64,000 bases of DNA from Kineosporia aurantiaca JCM 3230 (GCA_000719025.1 JODP01000002.1:496001-560000); one strand, 5' to 3'. Numbered from the stretch's first letter, positions 16,970-25,934 are shown. Program-made: numbers and translations. The notes: generated from the letters alone by a model not told the origin.

Positions 16970-18412
16970 TCAGACGACGACCGCGATCGCCAGCACTCCG
17001 GCCAGGCCGAGCACCGAGATCAGCGTCTCCATCACCGACCAGGTCCGCAGGGTCTGCCCCACCGTCAGCCCGAGATACTCCTTCACCAGCCAGAAACCGG
17101 CGTCGTTGACGTGCGAGAAGAACAGCGACCCGGAACCGATCGCCAGCACCAGCAGCGACACCTCGGCGGTGCTCTGCGAGGCGGCCAGCGGGGCGACGAT
17201 CCCGGCCGCGGTGATCGTCGCGACCGTGGCCGAGCCGGTGGCCACCCGGATCCCGACCGCGACCAGCCAGCCGAGCAGCAGCGGGGACAGGTCCGCGTCC
17301 TTGGCCGCGTCCGCGATCACCTGGCCGACCCCGGCGTCCACCAGCACCTGCTTGAAACCGCCACCGGCGGCGACGATCAGCAGGATGGCGGCGATCGGCG
17401 GCAGGGCCCCACCGACGCTGGCGGAGACCTGCTCGCGGTTCATCCCGGTGGCGAAGCCCAGGGTGAACATCGCCAGCAGCACCCCGACCAGCAGGGCCAC
17501 CAGTGGGGTGCCGGCCACGTCCAGGGCCTTCCGGACGCTGTCGTCCTCATCCAGGGTCAGCTCGCCGATCGCCCGGGCCAGCATCAGGAGGACGGGCAGC
17601 AGGATGGTCAGAACGACCGGCGCGAAGGCCGGCCGCCGGACCGGACCGGCAGGCTTGTCCTCGTTCTCCTTGGTGCCTCCGGAAAACCCACCGGAAGCAG
17701 CGATTCCGCCGGACGGCACCAGCGCCGGCGGAGCCTCGGCGACGACGTAACGCGAGATCACCGAGGCGAAGACCGGCCCGGCCAGGATCACCGTGGGGAT
17801 CGCGATGATCAGCCCGAACAGCAGGGTCAGGCCGAGATCGGCGTTCAGCGCCGCGACCGCGGCCAGCGGTCCCGGGTGTGGTGGCACCAGACCGTGCAAT
17901 ACCGACAGCCCGGCCAGCGCCGGGATGGCCACCTTGAGCAGCGGCACCTGGGTCCGGCTGGCCACCAGCAGCACGACCGGGACCAGCAGCACCACACCGA
18001 TCTCGAAGAACAGCGGCAGGCCGATCAGCGCGGCCACCCCGGCCATCGCCCAGGGCAGCCGCGCGTCCGGCACCCGGCCGATCACCCGGTCGACGATCCG
18101 GTCGGCCCCACCGGAGTCGGCCAGCAGGGCACCGATCATGTTGCCGAGGGCGATCAGCAGACCGACCGTGCCGACCGTGGTGCCCACCCCGCCGGTGAAG
18201 CTGTCGATGGTGTCCGATACCCCGAGCCCGCCGACGATCCCGAGGACGGCCGCCCCCAGCACCAGGGCCAGGAACGGATGCAGTTTGGCCAGCGCGATCA
18301 GCAGGATCACCACGGCGATGGCCAGGACCGCGGCGGTGATCAGCCGGGTGTCCCCGGCCGCCGGTTCCGGATCTGCCGAGAGCAGAGCTGACGTCAGTGA
18401 CACCGGTGTCAC
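16970..18412 (-). CDS. Gluconate:H+ symporter family permease (GntP/GntT type)
   Basis: 480-residue integral membrane protein of the GntP family, which imports gluconate or related sugar acids with protons. Hydrophobic segments span nearly the full length (12-14 helices). The family opening LHPFLALVLGAAVLGI is near residue 45, and GLVPPHPGPLAAVAAL, the GntP-type PPHPGP loop, is near residue 190. GTG 18412 is chosen because AAAGGAGG lies 6-7 bases upstream, close to an ideal Shine-Dalgarno, whereas the open frame extends about 32 codons further. No gluconate kinase is adjacent, so the substrate is inferred from the family only. Confidence 0.9.
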   Translation of the reverse strand: MTPVSLTSALLSADPEPAAGDTRLITAAVLAIAVVILLIALAKLHPFLALVLGAAVLGIVGGLGVSDTIDSFTGGVGTTVGTVGLLIALGNMIGALLADSGGADRIVDRVIGRVPDARLPWAMAGVAALIGLPLFFEIGVVLLVPVVLLVASRTQVPLLKVAIPALAGLSVLHGLVPPHPGPLAAVAALNADLGLTLLFGLIIAIPTVILAGPVFASVISRYVVAEAPPALVPSGGIAASGGFSGGTKENEDKPAGPVRRPAFAPVVLTILLPVLLMLARAIGELTLDEDDSVRKALDVAGTPLVALLVGVLLAMFTLGFATGMNREQVSASVGGALPPIAAILLIVAAGGGFKQVLVDAGVGQVIADAAKDADLSPLLLGWLVAVGIRVATGSATVATITAAGIVAPLAASQSTAEVSLLVLAIGSGSLFFSHVNDAGFWLVKEYLGLTVGQTLRTWSVMETLISVLGLAGVLAIAVVV

Positions 18413-18514
18413 GAGACCTCCTTTGGTCCGGACCGCTGCTGGGGCGAGGGAACTGTAGGCAGATGGCCCGCTTTGCGCACTTCGACCCCGGAGAACCACG
18501 GCCGCCAACTAAGT

Positions 18515-18569
18515 GGAAAGCTCTTTTCCGCTTCGCTACCGTGTGACGGAAACCTCTTTCACTCTTTCC
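18515..18569 (+). promoter_or_regulatory. Possible operator repeats upstream of DHA2 exporter
   Basis: Two inverted GGAAA/TTTCC pairs lie just before the exporter start: GGAAAGCTCTTTTCC (18515-18529, 5-bp spacer) and GGAAA ... TTTCC (18548-18552 and 18565-18569). They could bind the TetR regulator encoded downstream of the exporter. This is inferred only from symmetry and position. Confidence 0.25.
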
Positions 18570-18578
18570 GGGGAACCC

Positions 18579-20144
18579 ATGTCAACCACAGAATCGGGTC
18601 GCGAAGCGGCCTCGCCGGCCGCCTCCGCGCCGGACCCGCAGGGGCTGGACCGGGGCCTGCTCCTGGTCGCCTCCTGCGTCGTGCTCGGCGCGATCATGTC
18701 GATCCTCGACGTGACCGTGGTCAACGTCGCGCTGCCGACCCTGGTCCAGACCTTCGACAGCAACCTGGCCACGATCCAGTGGGTGGCCACCGGCTACACC
18801 CTGGCCCTGGCCACGGTGATCCCGCTGACCGGGTGGGGCGCCGACCGGTTCGGCACCAAGCGCCTCTACATGACCTCGATCCTGCTCTTCGTGATCGGCT
18901 CGGTGCTGTCCGGCCTGGCCTGGAACGACACCTCGCTGATCTTCTTCCGGGTGCTGCAGGGCCTGGGCGGCGGCATGGTGATGCCGGCCGGCATGACCAT
19001 CCTGACCCGCGCGGCCGGCCCGCAGCGGCTCGGCCGGGTGATGGCCGTGATGGGCGTGCCGATGCTGCTCGGCCCGATCCTCGGCCCGATCCTCGGCGGC
19101 TGGCTGGTGCAGGACTTCGACTGGCGCTGGATCTTCTTCATCAACGCCCCGATCGGCGCCCTGGCCCTGACCATGTCCTTCCGGATCCTGCCGAAGGACG
19201 TGCCGACCCCCGGCCACCAGCTCGACTGGCTCGGCCTGGCCCTGCTCTCCCCCGGCCTGGCCCTGCTGATCTACGGCCTGGCCGAGTCGTCCGAGAAGAG
19301 CGGCTTCGGGCACGCGATCGTGCTGGTCCCGATGATCGCCGGCGCCGTCCTGCTGGCCCTGTTCGTCGGGCACGCCCTGCGCAAGGGCGACGACGCGCTG
19401 ATCGACCTGCGGCTGTTCACCAACCGGGTGTTCGCCGCCTCCTCGGCGACCATGCTGCTGATGATCATCTCGGTCTTCGGCGGGATGCTGCTGCTGCCGC
19501 TCTACCTGCAGCAGGTCCGCGGTGAGGGCGCCCTGCACACCGGTCTGCTGCTGGCCCCGCAGGGGCTCGGCGCGATGATCGCGATGCCGATCGCCGGCAC
19601 CCTGGTCGACCGCACCGGCGTCGGCCGGGTCGCCCCGTTCGGCCTGCTGGCGGTCGCGATCTCGTTCGTCGGCCTGACCCGGATCGCCGCCGACACTTCG
19701 TACTGGGAGCTGTCCGGCTACCTGTTCCTGATGGGCGTCGGCATGGGCTTCTCGATGATGCCGCTGATGACCGGGGCGATGCAGACCCTGCGCAGTGCGG
19801 CGGTGGCCAAGGCCAGCACCACGCTGAACATCATCCAGCAGGCCGGGTCCTCGATCGGCACCGCGGTGATGGTGGTCATCCTGACCGCCGCCATCAAGGA
19901 CCGGATCCCCGGCGGCAGCACCTCCGGGGGCGCGGCCGCGAGCCCCGACCCGCAGCAGGCCGACCCGAGCGTGGTGCAGAAGATGCTGGGCCTGCTGGCG
20001 GACGCGTTCGGGCACACCTTCTGGTGGGCCGCGGGCCTGGTCGTCCTGGCCTTCCTGGTCGCCGTCGTCGTGCTGCCCAAGCGCAAGCCGCCGGTCAGCG
20101 ACGAGGACGCCGCCGAGATGCAGGCCCACATGATGATGGGCTGA
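18579..20144 (+). CDS. MFS multidrug exporter, DHA2 (EmrB/QacA) type
   Basis: 521-residue, probably 14-helix proton-driven exporter. The first helix carries the DHA2 signature IMSILDVTVVNVALPTL. Loop 2-3 reads GWGADRFGTKRLYM, and helix 5 has the antiporter glycine-proline motif GVPMLLGPILGPILGGWL. ATG 18579 is chosen because the additional 22 codons upstream are unlike the family and overlap the presumed operator region. A TetR gene follows 52 bp downstream and probably controls it. The gluconate permease is divergent, 166 bp away. Substrates are unknown. Confidence 0.9.
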   Translation: MSTTESGREAASPAASAPDPQGLDRGLLLVASCVVLGAIMSILDVTVVNVALPTLVQTFDSNLATIQWVATGYTLALATVIPLTGWGADRFGTKRLYMTSILLFVIGSVLSGLAWNDTSLIFFRVLQGLGGGMVMPAGMTILTRAAGPQRLGRVMAVMGVPMLLGPILGPILGGWLVQDFDWRWIFFINAPIGALALTMSFRILPKDVPTPGHQLDWLGLALLSPGLALLIYGLAESSEKSGFGHAIVLVPMIAGAVLLALFVGHALRKGDDALIDLRLFTNRVFAASSATMLLMIISVFGGMLLLPLYLQQVRGEGALHTGLLLAPQGLGAMIAMPIAGTLVDRTGVGRVAPFGLLAVAISFVGLTRIAADTSYWELSGYLFLMGVGMGFSMMPLMTGAMQTLRSAAVAKASTTLNIIQQAGSSIGTAVMVVILTAAIKDRIPGGSTSGGAAASPDPQQADPSVVQKMLGLLADAFGHTFWWAAGLVVLAFLVAVVVLPKRKPPVSDEDAAEMQAHMMMG

Positions 20145-20196
20145 CCGAACCGGGCATTATGGCCGCACCACTGCACTCTCCCCTGGGGGTCCGGCA

Positions 20197-20937
20197 ATGA
20201 CGCTGGAACAGACCATGGACCGGCCGGACGCCTCGGCCGAACCGGCTGGATCGGCCGAACCGGCTGAAGCGGCCGGCTCGGTCCGGTCACCGCGGCCGCT
20301 GCGGGCCGACGCCGAGCGCAACCGGCGCCGGATCCTGGCGGCAGCGGCCGAGGTGTTCGCCGAACGCGGGCTCGACGTCGGCCTGGACGAGATCGCCCGC
20401 CGGGCCGGGGTCGGCACCGGCACCGTGTACCGCCGCTTCCCGGACAAGGCCTCGTTGATCGAGGCCCTGTTCGTGAGCCGGGTGGACGCGATGGCCGAGC
20501 TGACCGAACGGGCCCGCCGGGCCCCCGACGGGTGGAGCGGGCTGGTCACCCTGATCACCCGGTCGGTGGAGCTGCACCTGGCCGACCGGGGGCTGAAAGA
20601 GCTGATCTACGGCGACGTCTCGGTCACCGCGTCGATGCAGGCGCAGGTGGCCGCGCGGATGCGGCAGGTCCGGCCCACGGTGGCCGAGATCCTCGACCGG
20701 GCCAAGGCCGAGGGTGCCGTCCGGGCCGACTACACGGTGACCGACCTGTCCGTCACGATGTTCATGCTGCACGGCGTGGGCCGGTTCGCGGTGCCCGACC
20801 AGTGGCGTCGGCAGCTCGCCCTGGTCCTGGCCGGCCTGCGTCCGGACCCGGTGGACACCCCGCCGCTCCCAGGAACCCCGCTCACCGAGCAGCAACTCAT
20901 GAGCGTCTGCGCCCCGAGCACCCCAACCACGTCGTGA
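20197..20937 (+). CDS. TetR/AcrR family transcriptional regulator
   Basis: 246-residue regulator. An acidic, Ala/Glu/Pro-rich leader of about 30 residues with repeated AEPA-like steps precedes the TetR HTH. The HTH is approximately residues 33-80: AEVFAERGLDVGLDEIARRA then GVGTGTVYRRFPDKASLIEA. The C-terminal part is helical and ligand-binding. Position directly after the DHA2 exporter suggests that it represses that exporter and itself and is released by an exported compound; this is inference. Its TGA stop overlaps the first copy of a 22-bp repeat. Confidence 0.87.
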   Translation: MTLEQTMDRPDASAEPAGSAEPAEAAGSVRSPRPLRADAERNRRRILAAAAEVFAERGLDVGLDEIARRAGVGTGTVYRRFPDKASLIEALFVSRVDAMAELTERARRAPDGWSGLVTLITRSVELHLADRGLKELIYGDVSVTASMQAQVAARMRQVRPTVAEILDRAKAEGAVRADYTVTDLSVTMFMLHGVGRFAVPDQWRRQLALVLAGLRPDPVDTPPLPGTPLTEQQLMSVCAPSTPTTS

Positions 20938-21033
20938 TCATGCAGAAGCGCCCCCGTGATCATGCACTGCATGATCTCCCCCACCGCCTCCGGCTCCGGG
21001 CGGTACCCCCAGGGCGCGCAATTGCATGATCAC
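20934..21033. repeat. TGATCA-core repeat cluster between convergent genes
   Basis: GTGATCATGCA occurs directly at 20934-20944 and 20956-20966, 22 bp apart. It occurs inverted at 20968-20976 (TGCATGATC) and 21023-21033 (TGCATGATCAC). The cluster spans the whole gap between the convergent TetR and chemoreceptor genes and can fold into hairpins. A larger version with the same 22-bp period is at 63609-63738. A role in ending transcription from both sides is inferred. Confidence 0.85.
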
Positions 21034-21038
21034 GAGGG

Positions 21039-22610
21039 TTAGGCGGGCAGGCGGAAGCTCGCGATCAGGGTGTTCAGCTCCTGCCGCAGCGAGGCGATCT
21101 GCTGGGCGTTGCCGGTGCCCTGCTGCATCGCGGTGGCGCTGGTGGCGGCGTCCTGGGCGGCAGTGGCGATCGAGCCGGCGATCTGGGTCGACCCGTTGGC
21201 GGCCTCGTTCACTCCCGAGTTGATCGCCTGGGTGGTGGCCGACTGCTCCTCCACCGCCGAGGCGATGGTGGCCTGGTACTCGTTGATCCGGTTGATCACC
21301 GCGGCCACCGACTGAATCGCCTCACCCGCCTGGATCGCGTCCGCCTGAATCGTCTCGACCCGCGAGGAGATGTCCTCGGTGGCGCGGGCGGTCTCCTGCG
21401 CCAGCTGCTTCACCTCGTCAGCGACCACCGCGAAGCCCTTACCCGCATCTCCCGCCCGGGCCGCCTCAATCGTCGCGTTCAGCGCCAGCAGGTTGGTCTG
21501 CTCCGCGATCGAGGTGATCAGCTTGATCACGTCCCCGATCTCCCGCGAGGACTCCCCCAGCTTGTTCATCGTGTTGGTCGTCGAATCCACCGCTGACACC
21601 GCCGCCGTCGCCTCCCGGGCCGCATCACCGGCGGAACGGGCGATCTCGCCGATCGAGGCACCCATCTCCTCCGAACCGGCCGCCACCGCCTGAATGTTCG
21701 CCGATACCTCGTTGGCGGTGGCCGAGACCGAGCCCAGCGAGTGGGAGGTGCGGTCCGAGGAGGCTCCGACCTCGGTGAAGATCCCGCTCAGCGAGCCGGC
21801 CGAGTCGCCCAGCCGGTTGCTGGAGTCGACCAGCTGCCGGAACATCTGCACCAGTTTGAGCCGCATGGTCTCCAGCGACTGCGCCATCTGGGCCAGCTCG
21901 TCCTTGCCGTGCACCGGCACCCGGTGGGTCAGGTCGCCGTCGGACACCTGGTCCACAGCGTCCCGCAGTTCGTCCACGCTGGTGGTGATCCGGCGACCGT
22001 AGGCCAGCAGCGCACCACCGATCAGCAAGGCGGTCAGCAGGCACAGGGTGAGGGTGATGTAGTTGGTCCGCTTGCCGTTCCTGGTGATCTGAGTATCCAG
22101 AGCGCCCACCCGTGCCTCACCGGTCTTCAGCGCGGTCGCGACGGCGCCGGCGGCCGCGGCGACCTTGGCGTTGTAGTCCGCCGTCTGCTGGTCGCCCTCA
22201 GCCTGCGTCTTGGGTTTCGCCAGGCCCGTCAGGAAATTTCCGAGGTCCGCGTAGGCCGCCCCCGCCGCGCTGATCTGTTGCTTGAAATCGTTCGGGACGT
22301 CCAGCTTGCTACTGCTGTCGACGAAACCTTGCATGGTCTTCAGATCAGTGGCCACGGCGTCCTTGTAGGTGTCCCCCACCTGCGGCACATAGGAGTTGAT
22401 GGTGTTGTCCAGGACGATTTTCGTGCCCGTGTTCTGCATGTCCTTCACGTTGGTGTAGGCAATGACGACCTGCAGGTAAGCCGCCCGATCCTGCTTCTGG
22501 CTCCGATACGAGTACGTCACCACCAGAGCAATCGCCAGCAACGCCACCACGGTCGCGATCACCAGCACCCGGAAGACGATGCGGATCGGCCAGGCCGAAA
22601 GACGAGACAT
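21039..22610 (-). CDS. Methyl-accepting chemotaxis protein
   Basis: 523-residue membrane chemoreceptor. One helix at about residues 10-32, an extracytoplasmic helical sensor domain of about 155 residues (4HB-like), a second helix near 190-210, a HAMP domain (about 210-262, ITTSVDELRDAVDQVSDGDL), then a long cytoplasmic signalling coiled coil. The conserved hairpin tip reads ITSIAEQTNLLALNATIEAA, with EAARAGDAGKGFAVVADEV following. It should signal to CheW/CheA, none of which are encoded here, so it acts in trans on a distant chemotaxis system. The ligand is unknown. It implies that the organism is motile in some life stage. Confidence 0.95.
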   Translation of the reverse strand: MSRLSAWPIRIVFRVLVIATVVALLAIALVVTYSYRSQKQDRAAYLQVVIAYTNVKDMQNTGTKIVLDNTINSYVPQVGDTYKDAVATDLKTMQGFVDSSSKLDVPNDFKQQISAAGAAYADLGNFLTGLAKPKTQAEGDQQTADYNAKVAAAAGAVATALKTGEARVGALDTQITRNGKRTNYITLTLCLLTALLIGGALLAYGRRITTSVDELRDAVDQVSDGDLTHRVPVHGKDELAQMAQSLETMRLKLVQMFRQLVDSSNRLGDSAGSLSGIFTEVGASSDRTSHSLGSVSATANEVSANIQAVAAGSEEMGASIGEIARSAGDAAREATAAVSAVDSTTNTMNKLGESSREIGDVIKLITSIAEQTNLLALNATIEAARAGDAGKGFAVVADEVKQLAQETARATEDISSRVETIQADAIQAGEAIQSVAAVINRINEYQATIASAVEEQSATTQAINSGVNEAANGSTQIAGSIATAAQDAATSATAMQQGTGNAQQIASLRQELNTLIASFRLPA

Positions 22611-22750
22611 CGAGCGGAACTCCCATCAGCGCAGGCCGGACCGCGACGAGCGCTCCCCGACCCCCCAGTAGACGATGGTGACATCGGCTGCGGAGCCCGG
22701 AACTGAAGCCGACGCCGGATCGCCCGCCCGATGGGAGGTGGCCGGGACGG

Positions 22751-23572
22751 TCAGTCGGTGACGGTCGTGATCTCGACGAATTGGGGACGTTTGGGCAGCA
22801 GGGAATCCCCGCTGGAAACGCCGCGCAGACGCCGCCCTACCCAGGGCAACAGGAAGGTGCGGGCCCAACGCAGGTCGCCGAGGACGTCCTCAATCCGCCC
22901 GGAGGCCACCTTCGGGGGCAGCAGCTTTCGCCACTCAAGAGCGGATTCCGAGGCCGGCAGGCCCAGCGCTTCGAGTGCGGCCGCGGCCACCCGGGCGTGT
23001 CCTTCGGGGGTCAGGTGCAGCCGATCCTCGTGCCACAGGCGCCGGTCCAGCAGCGCGGGCTCGGCGCCGATGTCGGCCAGGGCGCAGTCGTAGCGGTCGG
23101 CGACCCGCCGGGCGCAGGTGTTGAACGCAGCGAACCGCCCGGCCAGCCGGCCGGTGGCTCGGGGCGTCCGGTCCGCCTCACGGGGCGCGCCGATCACCGT
23201 GAAAAGCAGGACCTGGCTGCCGTTCTCACGCAACTGCGCGACGGTCTGCTCGTACCGGGCAAGCACCCCGGCCACGTCGACCCGAGGGCGCAGGATGTCG
23301 TTGCCGCCGGCGTGGAAGGAGACCAGCGCGGGCTTGAGTTCGAGGGCGGCCGGCACCTGCTCGGCCACCACCTGATCGAGCAGCCGGCCGCGGATGGCGA
23401 GGTTGGCGTACCGGACCCGGCCGTTCGCGACGGCCAGACCCTCGGCCACCCGGTCGGCCCAGCCCCGGTGCCGCCCGTCCGGCCCGACCTCGTCGTGCAG
23501 GCCTTCGGTGAACGAGTCACCGAGGGCCACGAAGCTGTCCAGGGTGGACGGATCGATGAAGCTGGATCGCAT
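22751..23572 (-). CDS. SGNH/GDSL-family hydrolase
   Basis: 273-residue serine hydrolase fold. Block I is FVALGDSFTEGL with the nucleophile Ser near residue 20. Block III is HAGGNDILRP (GxND), and block V is WHEDRLHLTPEGHARVA, giving the catalytic Asp/His pair. Such enzymes hydrolyse esters or acetyl groups from lipids or carbohydrates. There is no signal peptide, so it is probably cytoplasmic. ATG 23572 is preceded by GGGAGA; the longer open frame upstream lacks homology to the fold. C-terminal residues after about 220 are an extension unique to this subgroup. Confidence 0.87.
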   Translation of the reverse strand: MRSSFIDPSTLDSFVALGDSFTEGLHDEVGPDGRHRGWADRVAEGLAVANGRVRYANLAIRGRLLDQVVAEQVPAALELKPALVSFHAGGNDILRPRVDVAGVLARYEQTVAQLRENGSQVLLFTVIGAPREADRTPRATGRLAGRFAAFNTCARRVADRYDCALADIGAEPALLDRRLWHEDRLHLTPEGHARVAAAALEALGLPASESALEWRKLLPPKVASGRIEDVLGDLRWARTFLLPWVGRRLRGVSSGDSLLPKRPQFVEITTVTD

Positions 23573-23889
23573 GAAGGAGTCTCCCGAGGCCGACGGCAGG
23601 CCATCAGGGTACGTCCGGGTTTCCGCCCCGGACGCGGGGATGAGGGGCCGGGCCGGCCACCGGCAGCCGCCGCGGTGGCCGAGCCCCGAAGCCTCGGGAA
23701 TAGCACTGTCCATCGCCATCGGGTGATGAAGATCACTGACCCGTGGGCCAACGACCGTAGCGGTGCAGGAACCCAAAAAACCGGGCCCTGCACCGCGTAC
23801 GTCACCCGTGGAGGTGAACAGCCGTGGTGGTACTGGTACTGCTGATGGTGCGGGTACTGCTGGTCGTGCCGGGTGGTGCCAGGAACAGA
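23573..23889. other. Intergenic region with GGTACTG-rich simple sequence
   Basis: 317 bp between the SGNH hydrolase start and the rpsD stop codon. No gene is supported. From 23820 to 23882 the sequence is a degenerate run of GGTACTG/GGTG-type steps. It probably holds the hydrolase promoter and the rpsD 3' end; no clear terminator hairpin was seen. Confidence 0.5.
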
Positions 23890-24498
23890 TCAGCGCGAGT
23901 AGTACTCGACGACGAGCTGCTCGTTGCAGGTCACCGGAACCTCTTCACGGACCGGGAGGCGAACCAGCCGGGCGTGCAGCTGCGGGAGCAGCACCTCGAG
24001 GTACGGCGGGGTGACGGCGAGCTGGTGCGCACCGGCGGCGGCCACCTGGAACGGCGTCTTGTTCCGGCTGCGCGGCGCGACGGCGATGATGTCTTCCGGC
24101 TTGACCTGGTACGACGGCTTGTCGACGAGGATGCCGTTGACGGTGATGTGGCGGTGCGTCACGGCCTGACGGGCCTGGTAGATCGTGCGGGCGAAGCCGC
24201 TGCGCAGCACCAGGGCGTCCAGCCGGGTCTCCAGGGAGACGACCAGAGCCTCACCGGTCTTCGAGGCGCCGCGGTGGGCCTTCTCGAAGGCCCGGGCCAG
24301 CTGGGTCTCGCTGATGTTGTACTGGTAACGAAGCCGCTGCTTCTCCAGCAGCCGGACCTTGTAGTCCGACGTCGACTTGCGCGCCCGGCCGTGGTCACCC
24401 GGCGGGTAGGGGCGCTGCTCGAAGTACTTCACGCACTTGGGCGTCAGGGGGATGCCCAGGGCGCGCGACAACTTCGCTTTGGGACGGGGGTTATTCAC
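23890..24498 (-). CDS. rpsD: 30S ribosomal protein S4
   Basis: 202-residue S4, a primary 16S rRNA-binding protein of the small subunit. The N-terminal S4 domain reads RALGIPLTPKCVKYFEQRPY. The S4 RNA-binding domain (about residues 93-155) begins RLDALVLRSGFARTIYQARQ, and the C-terminus ends VVEYYSR as usual. Only isolated cysteines are present, so it is the zinc-free form. GTG 24498 is chosen, with GGAGAT upstream; the open frame continues 27 codons further but lacks S4 similarity and runs through the promoter. It stands alone, outside an rpsM-rpsK-rpoA operon, as in streptomycetes. An iron-box palindrome ends 21 bp upstream of the start. Confidence 0.95.
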   Translation of the reverse strand: MNNPRPKAKLSRALGIPLTPKCVKYFEQRPYPPGDHGRARKSTSDYKVRLLEKQRLRYQYNISETQLARAFEKAHRGASKTGEALVVSLETRLDALVLRSGFARTIYQARQAVTHRHITVNGILVDKPSYQVKPEDIIAVAPRSRNKTPFQVAAAGAHQLAVTPPYLEVLLPQLHARLVRLPVREEVPVTCNEQLVVEYYSR

Positions 24499-24518
24499 GG
24501 ACTGATCTCCACGGTAGA

Positions 24519-24537
24519 TTAGGTAAGGCTTACCTAT
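24519..24537. promoter_or_regulatory. Iron-box-like operator (DtxR/IdeR type)
   Basis: TTAGGTAAGGCTTACCTAT. The core AGGTAAG-G-CTTACCT is a perfect inverted repeat and differs from the IdeR/DtxR consensus TTAGGTTAGGCTAACCTAA at three positions, two of them a compensated A/T swap. It sits between divergent rpsD (start 24498) and the DUF2470 gene (start 24554). TATACT, a possible -10 for the latter, overlaps its right end (24535-24540). Iron-bound regulator would be expected to block that promoter. Confidence 0.72.
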
Positions 24538-24553
24538 ACTGCTGGAGGCGCAA

Positions 24554-25294
24554 GTGGACACCCGCACGCACACCCCCACCCGCCCATCACAGGCGGAAAG
24601 AGCTCGAACTGTTCTCGCTGCGGCCGCCTCGGTATCGGTCCGGTGGGACGGCGGTCGCGTCGACCTCCTCGGGTGTCACCACGACGACCCGTTGGGCGAC
24701 GTGATCCTAACGCTAGAAACGAGCAGCACGTTAGCTCGGGCTGCGCAAGCAGCCCGAGGAACCTCCGAAGAAGATATTCCAGTCACCGTAGAGCTTACCG
24801 AACTCTGCGCGGTCAGCGTGCGCGACCGGGTCCGGGCCCGGGTCTGTCTGGGCGGCTGGATGTCGGTGCCGGCCTCGGCGCGTCCGGGGCGGGCCGCCTC
24901 GACCGGCTCGGTCGGTCTGCGGATCGACGTGGCCGAGGTGATGCTCGGGGAGGACGACCGCCACGCATGGGTGACCGTCGAGGACTACCGCCGGGGTGAA
25001 CCCGACCCGCTGCACCTGGGCGCCGCCGAGCAGCTCCAGCACCTGGTCGCCCACCACCCGGACGCGATCGTCACGCTGTCCCGGCTGTGCGAGCCGGAGG
25101 AGCTGCTGGGGGTGGTCCGGGTGCTGCCGATCGCCCTCGACCGGTACGGGATCGTGCTGCGGGTGGAGAAGCTGCGCGATCACCGGGACGTCCGTCTGCC
25201 CTTCCGGCGGCGCGTCGACTCCGGTACCGAGGCGGCCGCTGAACTGCGCCATCTCCTGGCCGAGGGCAGCCGCCGCCGACCCTGCGCGCGATGA
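24554..25294 (+). CDS. DUF2470 domain-containing protein
   Basis: 246-residue protein resembling the DUF2470 family, the domain found C-terminal in HugZ-type heme-utilisation proteins and also as a separate actinobacterial protein. Residues 10-85 (ERARTVLAAAASVSVRW ... EDIPVTVELTEL) match the split-barrel/DUF2470 pattern, followed by a second segment with VRDRVRARVCLGGW. There is no signal peptide. GTG 24554 has GGAGG six bases upstream. It lies directly behind the iron-box palindrome and its stop overlaps a possible ATG of the ferritin gene, so the two look like one iron-regulated operon. A role in heme or iron handling is inferred from family and context; biochemical activity is not shown. 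Confidence 0.75.
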   Translation: MDTRTHTPTRPSQAERARTVLAAAASVSVRWDGGRVDLLGCHHDDPLGDVILTLETSSTLARAAQAARGTSEEDIPVTVELTELCAVSVRDRVRARVCLGGWMSVPASARPGRAASTGSVGLRIDVAEVMLGEDDRHAWVTVEDYRRGEPDPLHLGAAEQLQHLVAHHPDAIVTLSRLCEPEELLGVVRVLPIALDRYGIVLRVEKLRDHRDVRLPFRRRVDSGTEAAAELRHLLAEGSRRRPCAR

Positions 25295-25314
25295 GGGTGG
25301 CTACGCTGGAGCGC

Positions 25315-25851
25315 ATGTCGGACAAGGAATCAGCCTTCGTGAACCTGCTCCAGGAGCAGATCAACCACGAGTTCACGGCCCAGCAGCAGTACGTGGCCCT
25401 GGCGGTCTGGTTCGACGCCCACGACCTGCCGCAGCTGGCCGGGTTCTACTACCGGCAGGCCGTGGAGGAGCGCAACCACGCGATGATGATGGTGAAGTAC
25501 CTGCTGGACCGGGACATCCCGCCGCGGATCCCGGGAATCAGCCCGGTGCGCAACGAGTTCGCCGGGCCGGCCGAGATGGTGGCCCTCGCGCTGGCCCAGG
25601 AGGAGCAGGTCACGACCCAGATCGAGGCGCTCTTCAAGGCGGCGCGGGACGCCGGCGACTTCCTCGGCGAGCAGTTCATGCTGTGGTTCCTGAAGGAGCA
25701 GGTCGAGGAGCAGGCGTCGATGTCCACCCTGCTGGCGATCTGCGAGCGGGCCGGCGACGACTACTTCAAGATCGAGGACTTCGTCGCCCGGGAAACGTCC
25801 CCGGAGCCCGCCGACCCGTCCGCGCCTCCGGTGGCCGGCGGTCTCCTGTAG
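25315..25851 (+). CDS. Ferritin, non-heme type
   Basis: 178-residue four-helix iron-storage protein. Ferroxidase ligands are in the expected places: EQINHEFTAQQQY in helix A, AVEERNHAMMM (ExxH) in helix B, and KEQVEEQASMS in helix D. The C-terminus has a Pro-rich tail. It assembles into a hollow shell that oxidises and stores iron in the cytoplasm. ATG 25315 gives the usual N-terminus; an ATG at 25291 overlapping the upstream stop codon (ATGA) would add eight residues and cannot be excluded. It is co-directional with the DUF2470 gene behind an iron box, which fits iron-dependent control. Confidence 0.93.
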   Translation: MSDKESAFVNLLQEQINHEFTAQQQYVALAVWFDAHDLPQLAGFYYRQAVEERNHAMMMVKYLLDRDIPPRIPGISPVRNEFAGPAEMVALALAQEEQVTTQIEALFKAARDAGDFLGEQFMLWFLKEQVEEQASMSTLLAICERAGDDYFKIEDFVARETSPEPADPSAPPVAGGLL

Positions 25852-25934
25852 GCGGGTGAACCGGTCCGTATCCGAGGTGGACCGGGGCGTCTGGAATGCT
25901 GGGCGCCCCGTTCCTCTCGGAAGGACTTCCCCTG

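Noticed and set aside
23763..24014. Short + strand open frame over the end of rpsD
   Set aside because: Mostly antisense to rpsD and built on simple GGTACTG-type sequence.
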